Positions 1-13,265 of a stretch of DNA of 64,000 bases are shown in pieces (position 1 is the stretch's first letter; each line of letters opens with the position of its first letter). The position numbers and the translations under genes were made by a program. The stretch comes from Dromaius novaehollandiae (lineage: Eukaryota > Chordata > Aves > Casuariiformes > Dromaiidae). The stretch spans positions 25,851,001 through 25,915,000 of the forward strand of contig NC_088102.1 of the NCBI RefSeq assembly GCF_036370855.1. The letters run 5' to 3'. The notes under the pieces were generated by a model. That model was not told the DNA's origin and did no database searches. It saw nothing but the letters and a program-made list of their open reading frames with translations.

Positions 1-1182
1 TCCTCGCCCCGAGATGGAGGGATTAGCTCTCAGTCTATCAGTTTGAGTTAACAGAGCATCAAAGGGAAGGGAAAGCCTTTCATGGTGAATGCAGCAGCCT
101 GGAAAGGGAGGGCAACAAAAAAATGTGCTCCCAAAGGCCTGTCTCCACCACCTCTGTCCCCAGGGTACCCATCCAGAGGCAAGGGTGTGGGACCCACCAA
201 ATCGGCGTGGACTCTGCCACCCGGCACACACTGTGGGAGCTCTGCTGTACCTGTGTCCCGGGTTGGATGCACACCGTGAGCTTGCTGTGCTGTGCCTGAC
301 ACCCAGCGTGCCCTGTACCCTGCCGTCCAGGTCAGAAAGCCTGCATGCCTGCAGCGAGTTGACAGCACTCCTGCAGGGTGAGGGGATCCTGTACTGCACA
401 GAGGGGTATTTGAGCATTCAGAAGGAGCCACCTCTCCTCTGGCTTTGGGGGAAGATATGTAAGCAAATTTGATCTGGCTTGAATAGGAGGAAGGAAGAAA
501 CTGAACCAGTCTCAGAGGCTCATCAAATTGCACTGCCTTCACCTGGGGCATCAGGCTGCCCTCCCAGCAAACCCTGCCACCACAGCACAGCTGGCTTGGA
601 GAGCACAATTCTGCTTTTTCCTAAAGCAGTAGATGAAGCATGCAATGGGTCTACCCCTGCTTGCTAGGTCACATGTCCACCAACCTTCTTCAACACATGC
701 AGACTTCAGGGTGGAAATCAGAAGCAAGCTTCTGCTGCAGAGGGAGGCAGCTCTCACAGGCACATGCAAAGCTGCAGCTATGTGGATCTGGAAAGCACTT
801 ACTGTTCCAGCCTCTTCTCAGCACGCTGAACGCTCGGCAAGTGCTGAGAAGACAGCTTGTCCCCATCGCTGCTGCCTGCCTCCAGGGGAATTTCCTTTGC
901 CCATGACACAGCCGAGCAGATCGTCAACCGCGTACCCACTGGAGAGCAAAGCAGACAGCCCCTCACATGGATCAGGCAGCTTTCTTCTCCAAATCCCCTT
1001 CGGGGGGAGAGTCGAAAGGGTCTGGAGCATCAGAGAGCAGAGGGGTATCACAAGGCTGTTGGGATGGGAACGTCAACGCAGCAGAAGCCAGGGGAGGGTG
1101 GACAAGTCACACGGCAATGTCCAGAGTGTGGGATCTCTCCCCGACACACGCGTACCACAGCGCGGTGCCCAAGCATAAGGCA

Positions 1183-1237
<55 letters not shown>

Positions 1238-4200
1238 CAGCACACATTTCTGCTCTGTGCCAGCTGTCTCAGAGCTGGCACTGCCCCCGCATCCACCCTG
1301 CGCTTCCTTCCTGCTCTGCCTCTGCCATCCCCATCAACTAGCAGCTGCTCACAGCTACTGGAAGAGCCATCAGAAGTGATGGACGTGACTGAGAAACACA
1401 CAAGAAATGGTTTATTTCCCTTAAGGCAGAGAAGGAAGTGTCAAATCTGGGCATGTACAAAGGCCAGGCTGGGAATGGAATGAGGCATCAGGAGGAGAGA
1501 AAGCAGGGGGCTGGGACAGACAGCATGTCGCAAAGGATGTGGTGAGACAGATGGCAGATTCGGCAGCAGGGCAGCCGCAAAGCAACCTGCACGCTAATCC
1601 CCCTGCAAGGGTAGGGGATACAACACTAAGTAACGGCTCACAGTGGGAGCTGTCAAGCCAGCCCACCCTTGCCTGGCAGGTTTGGGAGGGTTTGCATCCT
1701 TTCAAACACGCCAAGTTCAACAGCCAGCATCAGAGGTCCTCCATGGATAAGTCAGCCGTAGAAAAAGGCTACCTGGGACCAGGGGCAAAATGGGCAAAGG
1801 ATCAGGATGGCAAGTTTTAGGGGCAAGGAGAGATTCCCCCACGGCCTCTCCGCACAAGCCTGCCTCTCTCAGCACGCCTGGCCGCATTGCCAGGCAGGCA
1901 CTCAGAAAGGCCAGCCAGCCCTTCATGCCTACTCAGCCAGCCCAGCTGGCAGAGCCGCGTCCCTGGGTAGCCGCCCGCCTGCACTCCACAGCATTGCCGC
2001 TGAAGTGGAAGAGAAAAGGAAATGAAATTATATATGAGATGCTGCAGCAGATGGTTGCAAAAGGAGCTTCCCCATCCAGTCCATCCAGCGTGCTTTGGGC
2101 GCAGCGGGGTTCAGCAGCCCTGAGCCCGGCTCAGCGCCGCAGCAGTGCCTGTGACACGAATACGACCAGTCAAGGAGACTTGGGGGCCTGGGCAGAGAAC
2201 AGTGCGCCACGAACAGTCACTGCAAGCTGCTCCCCAACCCAGCAGCTATCTGAGACACTGCCACAGTTACCAGGGATCAGACAGGTCTGTCTCCATTTTG
2301 GGAGGGATGCTTGGGGATGCGACACTGACACATAGCAGTTTTAACAGTGGCTGGGGTGTCATGGTCCAATCCCAGCTGAGGTTCCTACTTTCCAGCTGGT
2401 TTTGGATATGCCGTTCTCCTTTTGCACTTCACTCCCACTGCAACCCACCAGTTTCAGTGCACTGGGGGCACTTCCTGTCTCAAAATATCCCCTGTGCTTC
2501 ACCAAGGCTGCACTCACACCTATCAGAGACACAAAGCACATGCTTTGGGGACTACAGCTCATCTGGACATACCACACTAACCATAGCCCAGGGACTGCAA
2601 GCAAAGCTCTGCGCAGGTACCAGAACCCTCCAGAGCAGCAGGGATCAATATTTAGGTGATGCTGAATCCCATGCTCTTGCCTCTTCCCTGGAAGTAGAGC
2701 AACCTACAGGATAAACAGGTCTCCAAATACTGCATGGCTTTTCACGCTTCGTCCCAGCAGCACAGCTCTGCCACCGGGGAGCTGAGCATTGTGCAGATGT
2801 TGTGGCTTTCCTGAGGGCCAGGACCATAACCCAGAGTGAGGTCCTAGGGTAGGGCACTGGCAAGGTCCCCTGCAGGGCACCAAGAAGTCCTGCACTAGAT
2901 GAGCTAAAGTAACAGAGCAAACCTGAGACTGGTCTCCAGCGATGCCACTGGGGGTGGGCAGAGCACCTCCCCGTCAGTGACGTGTAAACACACATGCACC
3001 CACCAGAGCCCAGCGGGCTGCAGGCTGACCACACTCATGGACATGTTGACAAAATCCAGTTACACAGGTTGCCTCTATTAAATGAGGGCATGAGATACCA
3101 TCTTGCTGACACAACCGTTCTCTCTGCATCCCATCTCTCGATCAAGATCAGACAAACCAAACAGAAAAAGCTCTCCCATGCAACTGGACTCTTGTGCAGG
3201 AGTACGCACTGACCCTGCAGCAACAAGAGCAGGATCAAACTCCAAATCTGACATACAACTCCCACTGCCCTCAAGCACCGCAAAAAGTCCAAAGGTCCAA
3301 GAGGCACAACAGCAGCCCAAGCACTGAACAAAGGCTGTGCTGCCATTGCTTCTTTGCTTACACAGTCCACATTTTAGCAAAATTGACATAGATCATATCA
3401 GATCTCAGGCAAGAGAAGGGAGCAACAATCTTCAACTACCGTCTCTTAAAATAAATGTTTAATTTGTTGGCTCTGCATAAATTCAAGGAGTTACTGGGAA
3501 CCCTAAACCAAATAAACACAAAGCTAAAAATAAAAGTGTCTTGTGCTCTCTTTTCTGAAGGAGCCGCCCTCGTGGGTCTGGGACCCAGGTATTTCCAAGC
3601 TTGTGGCTCCGCTGGCAGGTCCCATCACACGTCTGTGTACTCCTTCTCCTTCTGTAAACCACCGGCTCCTCCACCTCAGGCATTGGGCAGGAGGAAATAA
3701 CTGAAATAACATCACCAAAGTAACAGACCATCATGGACAGCCAGTAAGGCAGATGGAAATCCCCAAACACAGATGCCAGGGGAGCTTTTAAAGACTGCAG
3801 CTTACGGGCATAAACATACTCTGATCCGTGCCTCCATGACATGTCCACCTCTCTAGCTCTCCTCCATGTCCCTCCTTCCCTGTCCCATCCCCATGGAGAG
3901 GCACGTGGCCCACGCCGCACAGGCTGCAGGCTAGCTGGCTCGCTCACAGTCCGGGCCCCTCCGCATTCCTGCCACAAAAATTACCAAACTCAAAAAAAAA
4001 GTACACAGTGAAATCCTGTCTCTGCTGAAACCAACAGCCACACTTCTTTCCTTAGGACCAGAAACTCATCTCATCCTTTCGCATGGAAAGAAACCTCCGA
4101 AATCTAACTTTGTGTAGGGGTTGTCTATATAGACATATTTTCAGGAAGAAAAACCCAACAAAGTCAGGACAACTCTTCTCAGACATCACTGCAGTGACAA

Positions 4201-7200
4201 ATTAGTCCCGAAACCTAGTGATTACCCCGGAACGCACGTAATGTTGTAGCTGTGATATTGTAAATAAAAGCACAAGGCAAGGCTTGTGGCATGGTAATAT
4301 TTTTTTATAAGACCAATTAGTAGAGCTCTGTCTTATTTGGTTTGAACAGCTCCGTGTGCAACAACACAGAGCATTGAGGAGTATGTTGGTGAAAAAAATC
4401 CAGCCCCTGACTTTTCTGCAGTCCTTGAACTAACTTCAAGTCTTTAAAACTCAACATTCTCAAGAGGAAGCACAACCAATAGAGCTTTTATTCACTTTGT
4501 TGGGTTTTTCTTCCTGCAAATATGGAATTTGATGAAATTACATGGAAGAAAACACAAGAAATTAAAAACATGGATGAAAAAAAATTGAACTTGGATGAAA
4601 ACCTCCCAAAAGAAAAATCCAATGAAACTGCCTGATCAGAAGATTAGTAGCAGTGTAATATGAAAGGAAAAAGCAATAGAGAGCACTTGGAAACAAAACA
4701 AATAAAGAATTATGACTTTTTGGAACATACACCTGACTTAAAAGTGATCACATTTTGTCTGAACTAAAAACTTTTAAAATTAAGAAATAACCAATTTAAT
4801 AATCTACACATTAAGACTTTATCTCTCTCTAATCTGTAAAAAATGAGTAAGTAGAAATTCAAGCGGTATATCCTTGCTGCCAGAGATATGCTCACTGGCT
4901 AAGCATCTAGAACTAAAATCTGAACTTTAAAGCAGCTCTGATCGCAGTACCTTTTTGAAAGCAGAGGAATTAATTTAGTGATTAGTTTATTCAAAGGTCA
5001 GAAAATTACTGAGAGTTAAAGCAAGAGAGCCTGGTTCCCTTTCCAATCCAGATAAAAATTAAGTGTGAGAGGATGATCTCTACTAGTTCTAATTTCTTAA
5101 AAGCCAGAAATAATCAGTTCATATGACTGGTTATATTTCACATTTCCTATAATAAAATTGTTTTCCAAATTCATTGCAAATACAAATAATGCTTTCATAA
5201 ACTTCTTTTGTGTGGATCCATACACTTTAAGTATTTAATTAAGTATTAAGTCTATTTAGCCAACTAGAAAAAATTTTTAAATGGTTGTTTTCTGCATTTT
5301 AAATTGATTTTCATTTTCCACTGAAATACAGCTTGGCTAAAATTATAATAAATAATGAAGAAATATCTAATAAAGAAGTGTGTCACCATTTTCTAATTAA
5401 TACAAACATTAAGAATCTAAATAAATGTACATTACACTACAAACTCACTCCAGCATGGTGCAGCATTCTGCTTAGCAATAAATACCACAATATACTGATC
5501 AATGAGAATCAACTTGTCCTTAGGAAAACAACAGAAAAATACAAACATGAAACAAGGTTGAAGCTAGTTATTTCAATCATGGCTTTCTGATCACTAATTT
5601 AAATTGTAATTTTAATCCATCCATCCTATTCAGCAGTAGGTTAAGAGACATCCAAGGCACAGACCAAACTTGTTCTGAAAAGCCTAAGAACTTTGGTTAG
5701 CTTTTCCTCCATTTTTGCCATTGTATTTCCCTTCCATGCGGTCCTGCACCTCTGACTTTTTACTGAGAAAAGCAGCCCGTATACACAGGGAACTGCCTAC
5801 GTTCCTAACCTGGAACCCGCGAGCCCCAGAAGCCTCCCACTGACTTACGAGACCTCCAGACTGCTGTTTGCAGGCTCGGGGGAACTGGCTGAACAACCAA
5901 ACTTGTGTCATTCTTCCTACTGGTACCTTGGGGATCATGCCACAGTGACTGAAATTGTCAGAAGATAATGACAAATAATCTGGTGGTTACTGCTGGGCAT
6001 ATACTACAGAGGAGAGGAAGCTGTAGTCCCTCTGATCCTAGCTCTTCGGAGCACCCTAATCCCACTAAAGCCAGTAACATACAAAAATAACCCAAGACTA
6101 AAGTTTTTTGAGTAAGTATTTCCACCAGGCACCAGCACCAATGGCTCAGATCATACCCATCTGTGGGTAGCAAAGACTACAGCAGCTCTTGAAACGCCGG
6201 CTTGGTCAAAATGGTATCACAGCCTCTCATGGGGACTGTGCTAGGAGCTGTACAAATGATCCTTAGGTGGAAATGCTTCCGTACAGTGGCGTTTAAGCTC
6301 CCCAGAGGCTCTGCAGCATTACAGTAATTTCAATTACGAATGCGATTTCTCAGCCAAAGAGGTTTGCTCTGCAGCCCTTAGCGCGGATGCAGTTCTTAGG
6401 CTGACAGAGCACTCTGCTGAGAGAGGGCTATACCAGGACGGGCAAAGCAGGACAACGCTGGGACTTGGGCAACCTCAAATGCATCTTGGGTAACCAAGAC
6501 GAGTCAAAAAACCTGAACCTGGCGAGGGCGTGCAAGAGTGAGCGGCTGGCGCTGAAGGTGAAGCGGGAACAGGGCTGGGTGCAGGAAGCCATGCCTCGCT
6601 TGGCAGGGAAGGCCGGTCCCTCGCCCTCACGGAGGGGTGCAAGGAAGGGCCCTGCCCTGTCTCACCCGTTAACCAGTAACAATAGCACCACGAATGCCTG
6701 TTCCCAGGTAGCTGGCTCAGGTCTTTCTCATTGTTGTTGTAATGGTATGAGCAAACTAATACTACTGTTGCCACCTAGTAACAATATGAGATCACAATCA
6801 AATTACCAGTCAGAGCTACATTTGAAGCGATACCTTCAAACCAGTTTTTTTAAAGATATTTAGGCATTTTAAAGAGCAGGTTGACTCCAGGTAGGATCTT
6901 CAAAAACTGTGGGACGCCTCATCACTGAAAGACCTCACAGACCTTTACTGCATTCAGTCCCAAAACAGCTTCCTCACATGCCTTAATTGAAGGAGACCAA
7001 GGCTCGAGCTCCAATCTGCGGCACGGAGACCAACCCCTAATGAACAAATCTGCTCCACTGCTTCTCCTGAAACAATCTCAAAGCAAAACTGCTTTTCCTC
7101 TGAGCACAGTACATAAGCAATGCAACATTTTCTTCAGATTTAACCTTGAGATACATTAAATATGTTCACAGCAATTAAACTAGGTAAGAAAAGCTGTTTA

Positions 7201-9339
7201 ACCAACCCAGAACTGATGATTGTAGAAGGCTCTAGTGTTTATAGGACTCATATGGAGGAGTCAGCATTTGTATAGCAAGCATACTGATGTTTTCATAAGA
7301 GTTTAGGTGACTGATTAGCTTAGTATCAATTGAATTCACTTGTGGGTGTTGGAAACATTTCTCCCTCTCAGTGCTGCTTTGGTAAAGCTATCACAGTCTG
7401 TTAAGATGAGAATATTTCCTACAAGCAATATTTTAAAGTAGTGACAATCAGATTTAGGCTTTGGAGCTGTATTGACATCTGCTTAGTCTACCTTGGGCCA
7501 GAAGTCTGCACGGAAGAAAGACTGCGTTTACCTGTGAAGGACTGCGCACGCCTTTGGTGCTCTGCCCGTGCTCACTAGCACCCTCAGATAGCAGTGCTGT
7601 TTCTGTTACCATTTGCAGGACCACTCAATGCTTACGGCTGTCAGCAGTAGCCGAACCAGGAATGAACTGGTTATCCTTGTGGAGTGCTTTGAAGAGGAGA
7701 GCAGCCACAGAGGGATTTAAGTTATCATGCTAACGAAGAGCTGAAAGGAATTCAGACACAGTTGCAGGCAGACAGAAACTGAGATGCTGCTCTGGAAAGA
7801 AGGCAGAGGTTTAAATTTACAGGGAAGCCAGAAAAGCCTGTATACATTAGAGACCAAGAGGCTGCAGGGGTGCAAAAGGCTTCCATAATTTTATTTATTA
7901 CTTATTTATTTGCAAGTGGCTGTTTGCCAGGCCTACTTAAGACAAATCCTTCCCGAAAGAGCTGCCCCTGCCTCCATCTCCCATCTGCTGCCCAGCCCTG
8001 ACCACCACTCCCCAGGCAAGCAGGGAAGGACAGCAAGGCCACCATCAGCTGCGATGCAGGCCAGAGGAGATGCCTCCCCCTCCATGCACCAGCCTTGCCT
8101 AAGGGTCTGCCTTCCCACCTTCTTTCCCTGTCTCTCCTCTAAACAAATACACTCCAAACCACTTCAACAGTACCTTTTATCACAAGCAGTACGTGTTGCC
8201 TTCGACAAGGCAGGCAGCCTGGCCTGTCACGCAGCACCATAAAACCCCAGCATGCGGCAGGGCAGGATTTCCACAGCCAGGGCCACCAGGGAAGGTGCCT
8301 TCCTGAACCTTCCTTGCCCTCCCAGCTTTCCCCACACCTCCTGCCTCTCTGTCCGCTCCCCACTGGAAGTCTCTAGAAGGTGGGAGAGCAGATCATTCCC
8401 ATAGATGGCGGTCAAACAGTAAAAAGGAAAGAGATGTTCATGCAGAAGAAAAATCCCTCAGCCAGACAAAGGTCTCTCTTCTCCTGGATAACACCCATTC
8501 TGTTAGGGAGGTTTCTGAACCGCAGACACACCGTGCAGCACGGCTGCCTGCTACGGAGGATGTAGAAGCAAGAAACAGAGAAGGCAGGGCCTTGATCAGG
8601 ACAAATCTGGATGAAGTTGTAAACTGTGAGAGAGCAGCTCAGCCAGAGCATTAGATCATCCTGACACTATAACCCTTTCAGCTGGAGTCATCAATCTCTC
8701 AGAAACTGGAAGGAGAACGGGGGAGAGAGGGAGAAGAGATTTCTCCCACCTTCTTCCCTGCTAGCGCGAAGCATTTCTAACATTGTCAGGCATGGTTCCC
8801 GGAAGGAGGATTATGCGGCCAGGATGCTGTGGGGACTGAGCACAAGCCATGGCATGACACAGCGGTGGCATGAAATTTTATCTTGCATCAGAGGACAGCA
8901 GCATAGGAGCCCTTGCGAAGATCACCAGGAGGCTGTGGCTTGCTCTCTGCTTCTGCCACTAACTTACTGCACAAGCTCAGGAGAGCCCCTGCGCCGCACG
9001 GGGCCTCAGTGTGCCCATCAGTCAGGTGGACACAAACATTACTTAAAGCCTCTTTGGTGCACACTCCAGAATGAGGCCAGAAGAACTCTTTCTAAATGGA
9101 GATACGTATCCAGAAATCACCTACAACAAAACAAACCCAACTCTGCAGCCCACACCCACACAGCCCCTCTCATGAACTGTACCCGTGTGCGACACCGGCA
9201 TTCCCAGTGAGTCACACGAGTCGCCGTGAGCGTCTCCCAGTGAGGTCCCAAAGATGAGCCCTGCTAGAAAACGCAGCCACCGGGGCTGTGACTAGCCCCA
9301 CGCTCGGCAGGATTTCCCCTTTGCCCACCCCACTACCAG
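1..9339. other. Noncoding stretch, probable intron or flank of a minus-strand gene
   Basis: No open frame here resembles a known protein and none is bounded by convincing splice sites. The frames over about 100 codons overlap one another on both strands and look like chance. By synteny with human 14q24.3, where TMEM63C lies head to head with ZDHHC22, this may be the first intron of TMEM63C, but none of that protein's transmembrane exons could be found. Visible content is one GA microsatellite at 1186-1236, an AT-rich stretch at about 4.1-5.7 kb and otherwise unremarkable sequence. The intron assignment is inference. Confidence 0.4.
1186..1236. repeat. (GA)n dinucleotide microsatellite
   Basis: An uninterrupted run of about 25 GA units follows directly after CAGGT. 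One strand is pure purine, so the tract is likely length-polymorphic. No gene function is implied. Confidence 0.97.
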
Positions 9340-10110
9340 GATGCCTCACCCTCCCCTGCCCCCAGGAGCCCCCTGAGGCCGGTCCCGCCGCCAGGCTCCT
9401 CCAGCCAGCCCTGGCCCTCCCGACACGCACCTTCTCGCCCATTTTAGCCCTCGAGCCTTCGCTCCCGGCCACCCCGCAGCTCCCCCGCCGCGAGGTGCCG
9501 GGTCCCTCCGCAGCCGCACCAGCGCCCGTCCCGCGGGTCTCCGCCTGCGCGCGCGCTCCCACCTCCGCGCCCCGCACTCACCTGCCGGGGGTCCCGGTCC
9601 CGCCTGCGGGGGCCCCGCGCCCGCTCCAGCGCCGGCGCCGCCCGCCCGGGCTCCACGCTGCGGGCTCCGCGCCGCACCCGGCTCCGCAGGCTCCGCGCCG
9701 CGCCCCGGGCGCCTCCCTCCCCGCGGCCGCGCCGCGCCGCGCCGCCCCCCCCCCCGAGCCGCGCCCGCCGCTCCGGCCGGAGGGGGAGCGAGCTGCCCGC
9801 ACTGCCCGGCCCGGCCCCGGCCGGGAGGCGGTGCCGCGGCCGCCGCCCGCCCCGATGCGGCGGAGAGGCTCCGGCCCCAGGCTGCGCGGCCGCGCCGCTG
9901 CGCAAGGCCCCGCGGCCTGGCGGCTGCCGGCGCTGCAAGGCCCCGCGGGGGAGCTGCCGGCCGGGCCCCCCGGAGCCGGCGCGGCAGCCGGACCTACCCC
10001 GCGAGCGGCCCCTTCCCGGCGGCGCGGCTGGCGGATGTCCCCCGCCGGGCGAGCCTGCAGCATCCGTGCGCCAAGGCGCGGAGAGGGAGGCGACGGAGCG
10101 GTCGGTGGCT
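9340..10110. promoter_or_regulatory. CpG island, probable promoter of a minus-strand gene
   Basis: The segment is extremely GC-rich, dense in CpG and in GGCGG/CCGCC boxes, and falls abruptly to ordinary composition on both sides, as vertebrate CpG-island promoters do. Long open frames on both strands are a by-product of the missing AT-rich stop codons. A consensus donor on the minus strand (CAG|GTGAGT, boundary at 9582/9581) gives the likely direction of transcription. By synteny the gene may be TMEM63C, which I infer and cannot prove from the window. Confidence 0.8.
9582..10060 (-). other. Candidate noncoding first exon (TMEM63C by synteny)
   Basis: The low-coordinate edge is set by a textbook 5' splice site on the minus strand, CAG|GTGAGT, inside the CpG island. 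The high-coordinate edge is a guess because no TATA box or initiator can be fixed. No credible conserved coding start is seen, so the exon would be 5' UTR with coding exons at lower coordinates or outside the window. The TMEM63C assignment rests only on human gene order. An alternative is a long noncoding or bidirectional promoter transcript. Confidence 0.35.
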
Positions 10111-13100
10111 CCTTGACAGCCCCGGCTGCTCTGCCTTGCGTTAGTAGGAACAGCCAAGGAGTTTCCAGCAGAGCGCACTGATGCAGGGTCTGTGCATCTC
10201 AGGCTATTTCTGGGTCTGAGGCTGTGCCCAGGCTCATCACGGTCTCCAAGCAGCTTCTGCGCTGTTCAGGCACCTGGGGATGGCTGCCTGGCCTTGTACC
10301 ATAGGGTGAAGAGGTGAATGGTGCTCTGCAGCAATCAGCCACCAGAGTGGGAATACATAGGGGGCTGCCCCCCTCACAAGGGCAGCAGGGCTCAAGTGGA
10401 TGAGTGCATTTAAGACCTTGGCAGCATTTCCAAAACCTCTTCTGTCAATGCAGCCTCACTCAGTTGAATAGCAGGTGTGGCACCTAAGAAACTTCTTCAG
10501 GGCCTTTTTTCTGCAGAGCAGCCACCCCTTCTTGCCATCAGGTAAAGTCAGCAGCTGGGACATGGACCTGCACTACCAAGATGCAAAGAGGCTCTGAGCC
10601 TGTTTGTCCCCCTCCCTAGCTCTCCAAGCCACAAGGATGCAGGCAGCAGCACACTGGGAATGCAGTACTAAGCACCTCATCTGGCCACCACTGTTCCCAT
10701 CTAATGATCAGAGGCCCTCTTACAGCCAGTCTAGCAGGGAACAGCAACCAGAATGAGACTGCAGGAAAGCCCCTCCAACACCCTGAGCAGTGTCTTCCCC
10801 TCTTTTACAAGCTCTCCAAGGCTGAAACCCTGCTCAGCTGATTTCTGTTCTGCTGAAACAAGGCATAGAGCACAGGTGGGCCACATTTGACAAGACTTTA
10901 CTGCAAACGAGACCTGTATCTCCAACTGATGACTTCTAGGAGCTACCATAGCCCAACTGACACATGACTAAACTTTAGAGAACAGTAGAATAAACAAGGG
11001 TTTCCCAATCTCTCTCACTGCCATTTCCTTCAGCTCCAGTGATATGTACAATGCATGGGAAGTCACTCAGCTTGCCTGCTCACTTCGATTGAGACGGCAT
11101 CAGTCCCGCAGCCTCACCAAGACCTTGAGACCTTGACTTTCTCTGTGTTGCAGCAGATGACATCATCTAGATCAGGACAGAGCAGAGAGGGCTGTGCTGG
11201 CTTAGTATGACATGTGTTCTGCAAGAGGCAAGCAACAGGGGTTTGTAGGAGAAACAAATGTATGGCAGTTTTCTAAAATGACTTGTGTTTGTGGGTTGCC
11301 TTTGCTTTTTGGTCCCCAACATTAGATACCATGATTTTCAGCAAGTGTGGGGTGCATTTTACACAAGCCACGGCTTCTCTGAGCCATTGCCCTCTGAAGT
11401 GGAAACCAGTGTGCACCATCACTTAAACTGGCAGGTATGGTGTGAAATCTTGTCTCCCGAGCAGAGCTGGCAAACTCGCTGCTGGTGGGCTGCCCCAGGC
11501 CTAAACGCACAAATGCCAGGTCCTCCTCCCTTGCCCAGCCAAGACAGCTGCAATCACACAAAGCTGGAAAAACCTATCCCGTGTGTGAACACTTCCCTCA
11601 GTATGCAAGATAATTGTTCCTTCCTGACTCTGGCCCATGTTGTGCCTAGCTATAAACCAAATGAAAATACAGAGGAGTCCGAGCAAGAAAAAATTCCTTC
11701 ACTTTCTGTTGTGTGTAAAGCTTCAGTGGGCTGTGACTTTGGCACCAGAAGAACATCACAGATATGGTCTCATGAGAGCTTGGCCATCCCATGATTTTTA
11801 AAGTCTCTCCAGAAGCCCAGGAAGCACACGTACTGTGTGGCTCAGCCTCCAGCACTATAAGCGGAGGAGCCCTCCACCTCCCTTCTGCACTGCTTATAGC
11901 TGTGCAGCAGTGTGGGAGAGCTGTGGATCTGCAGCCCAGAGAGACCGGCTGCGAGGGTGAGGCACAGGGAGCTGACTTACAGTCAGAGCTGGTAGTGCTG
12001 CCTACTCTGCTGTCTGCCTGTTGCTCCCTATTGTAAGTTCCTCTTTTCAGTCATTTATGACTTTTTATTTGAGCTGGACTTCTCCAGGCAGGCTCAGGGA
12101 TCCTGGCTGAGTTTGCCTAGACAAATTTCAGCCAAGATGGTGCAACTGTTGCTAAGAATGAGGGCTGGGGGAAAAAAACCGTTTTGCCTGTGTTTAAAAA
12201 AACATGGACAGTTTTTCTTTGGAAAGCTCCAGTGTCTCTGAGCTTTGGAGCCAAACACTGGCAAAGGTATGGCTGTTAGTCAAGGAGGTGCCTTTAAATC
12301 CCCCTATGGAGCCATTATATGTTTCTGAAAAACTAGTGTGCCCAGGCCGAGAGCAGGCTTGAAGGGTGCAGGAAGGAAAAGGCCCTCTGGTTCCCCCCTC
12401 CCTGCTCCCAGAGCCGAGGAGCCTGCGTGTGTGCCCTCACAGCAGCCCGGCCCGAAGCCGCACAGCGCAACCAGGGTGTCCCCGCGCCAGCTGCTCCCAC
12501 CAGGAGCGACCCAGCAGAGAGTGGGACCTGGCAAATCCCGCCGGTCAGCCGTGGCCTGCACACCGGCAGCCTGGTGAGGAGAGCGGTCACCGCTGCAGCA
12601 CGGGGGCAGGAGCCAGCGTAGGGCTTTGCGGTGCAAAGTGGCGTGAACAGCCCCAGAGCCCAGGCCTGGGCAGGGGCAGCTGGAAAGGGACAAGGCTGGG
12701 CAAGGGGACAGGGTGTGGGAAGTGCAGGAGGCGGCTGCAGTGGGGCTGGAGCTGGGGAGGGCCGGGGGGTGGAAAGGGAGAAAACCGAGTTTGGATGTGG
12801 AGACAAGACTGAGCTGGGAGTCCTGAGCTGGAAGGAAGGAGTGGGGCAACGGAGGCAGAGCTGGCTGTTACCTGTGCAACCTTCACCCAGTGCCCTGAGA
12901 GCGCACAGGGCGCCGGTGCGAGCCCGCGCCGTCCCTGACCACATGATGCGTTAGACAGGGCAGCTCTGCCTCAGCCGCTGCACGAAATGCCTGGTGCTGG
13001 CTTAACAAGCAGCTGTGCTGTATTGCTGTCTGTGCTCAGGGCTGGATGTGGCCCCAGGCTTTCTTACCTGAAAACTGCTTTGAGGACAGAATTATTTGTT

Positions 13101-13171
13101 TCCTCAGAGGATTTTTTCTCATCATTACATTATGTTCATGCTTCAAAAGCAGGAATGAATTTATTTTCATA

Positions 13172-13265
13172 GCATCCCTGTGAAATGTGGGGGATTACCT
13201 CCCCCTTTAGAGATGGGAAGCTGACACCTGAAGAGATTAAACTTGCAATTACCCAGCGATGCTGA
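13172..13265 (+). repeat. Degraded MIR-like SINE fragment
   Basis: The order of short motifs follows the 3' part of old amniote MIR/CORE-type SINEs: a pyrimidine stretch ending CCCCCTTTAGAGATGGGAAG, then a run resembling the 'gaggttaa.cttgc..' block, then a short variable end. Divergence is high and the ends cannot be fixed. Similarity is judged by eye only. Confidence 0.35.

Noticed and set aside
6225-6275. Short 'gtgctaggagctgtacaaat' match to the old amniote SINE
   Set aside because: Only one block of about 20 bases is recognisable. Too little to call an element.
1-9339. Search for TMEM63C coding exons on the minus strand
   Set aside because: None of the characteristic membrane-segment sequences of that family was found in any frame.
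9288-10181. Long open frames of 161-297 codons on both strands
   Set aside because: They lie inside a CpG island where stop codons are depleted. Ala/Pro/Arg/Gly-rich with no recognisable domain.
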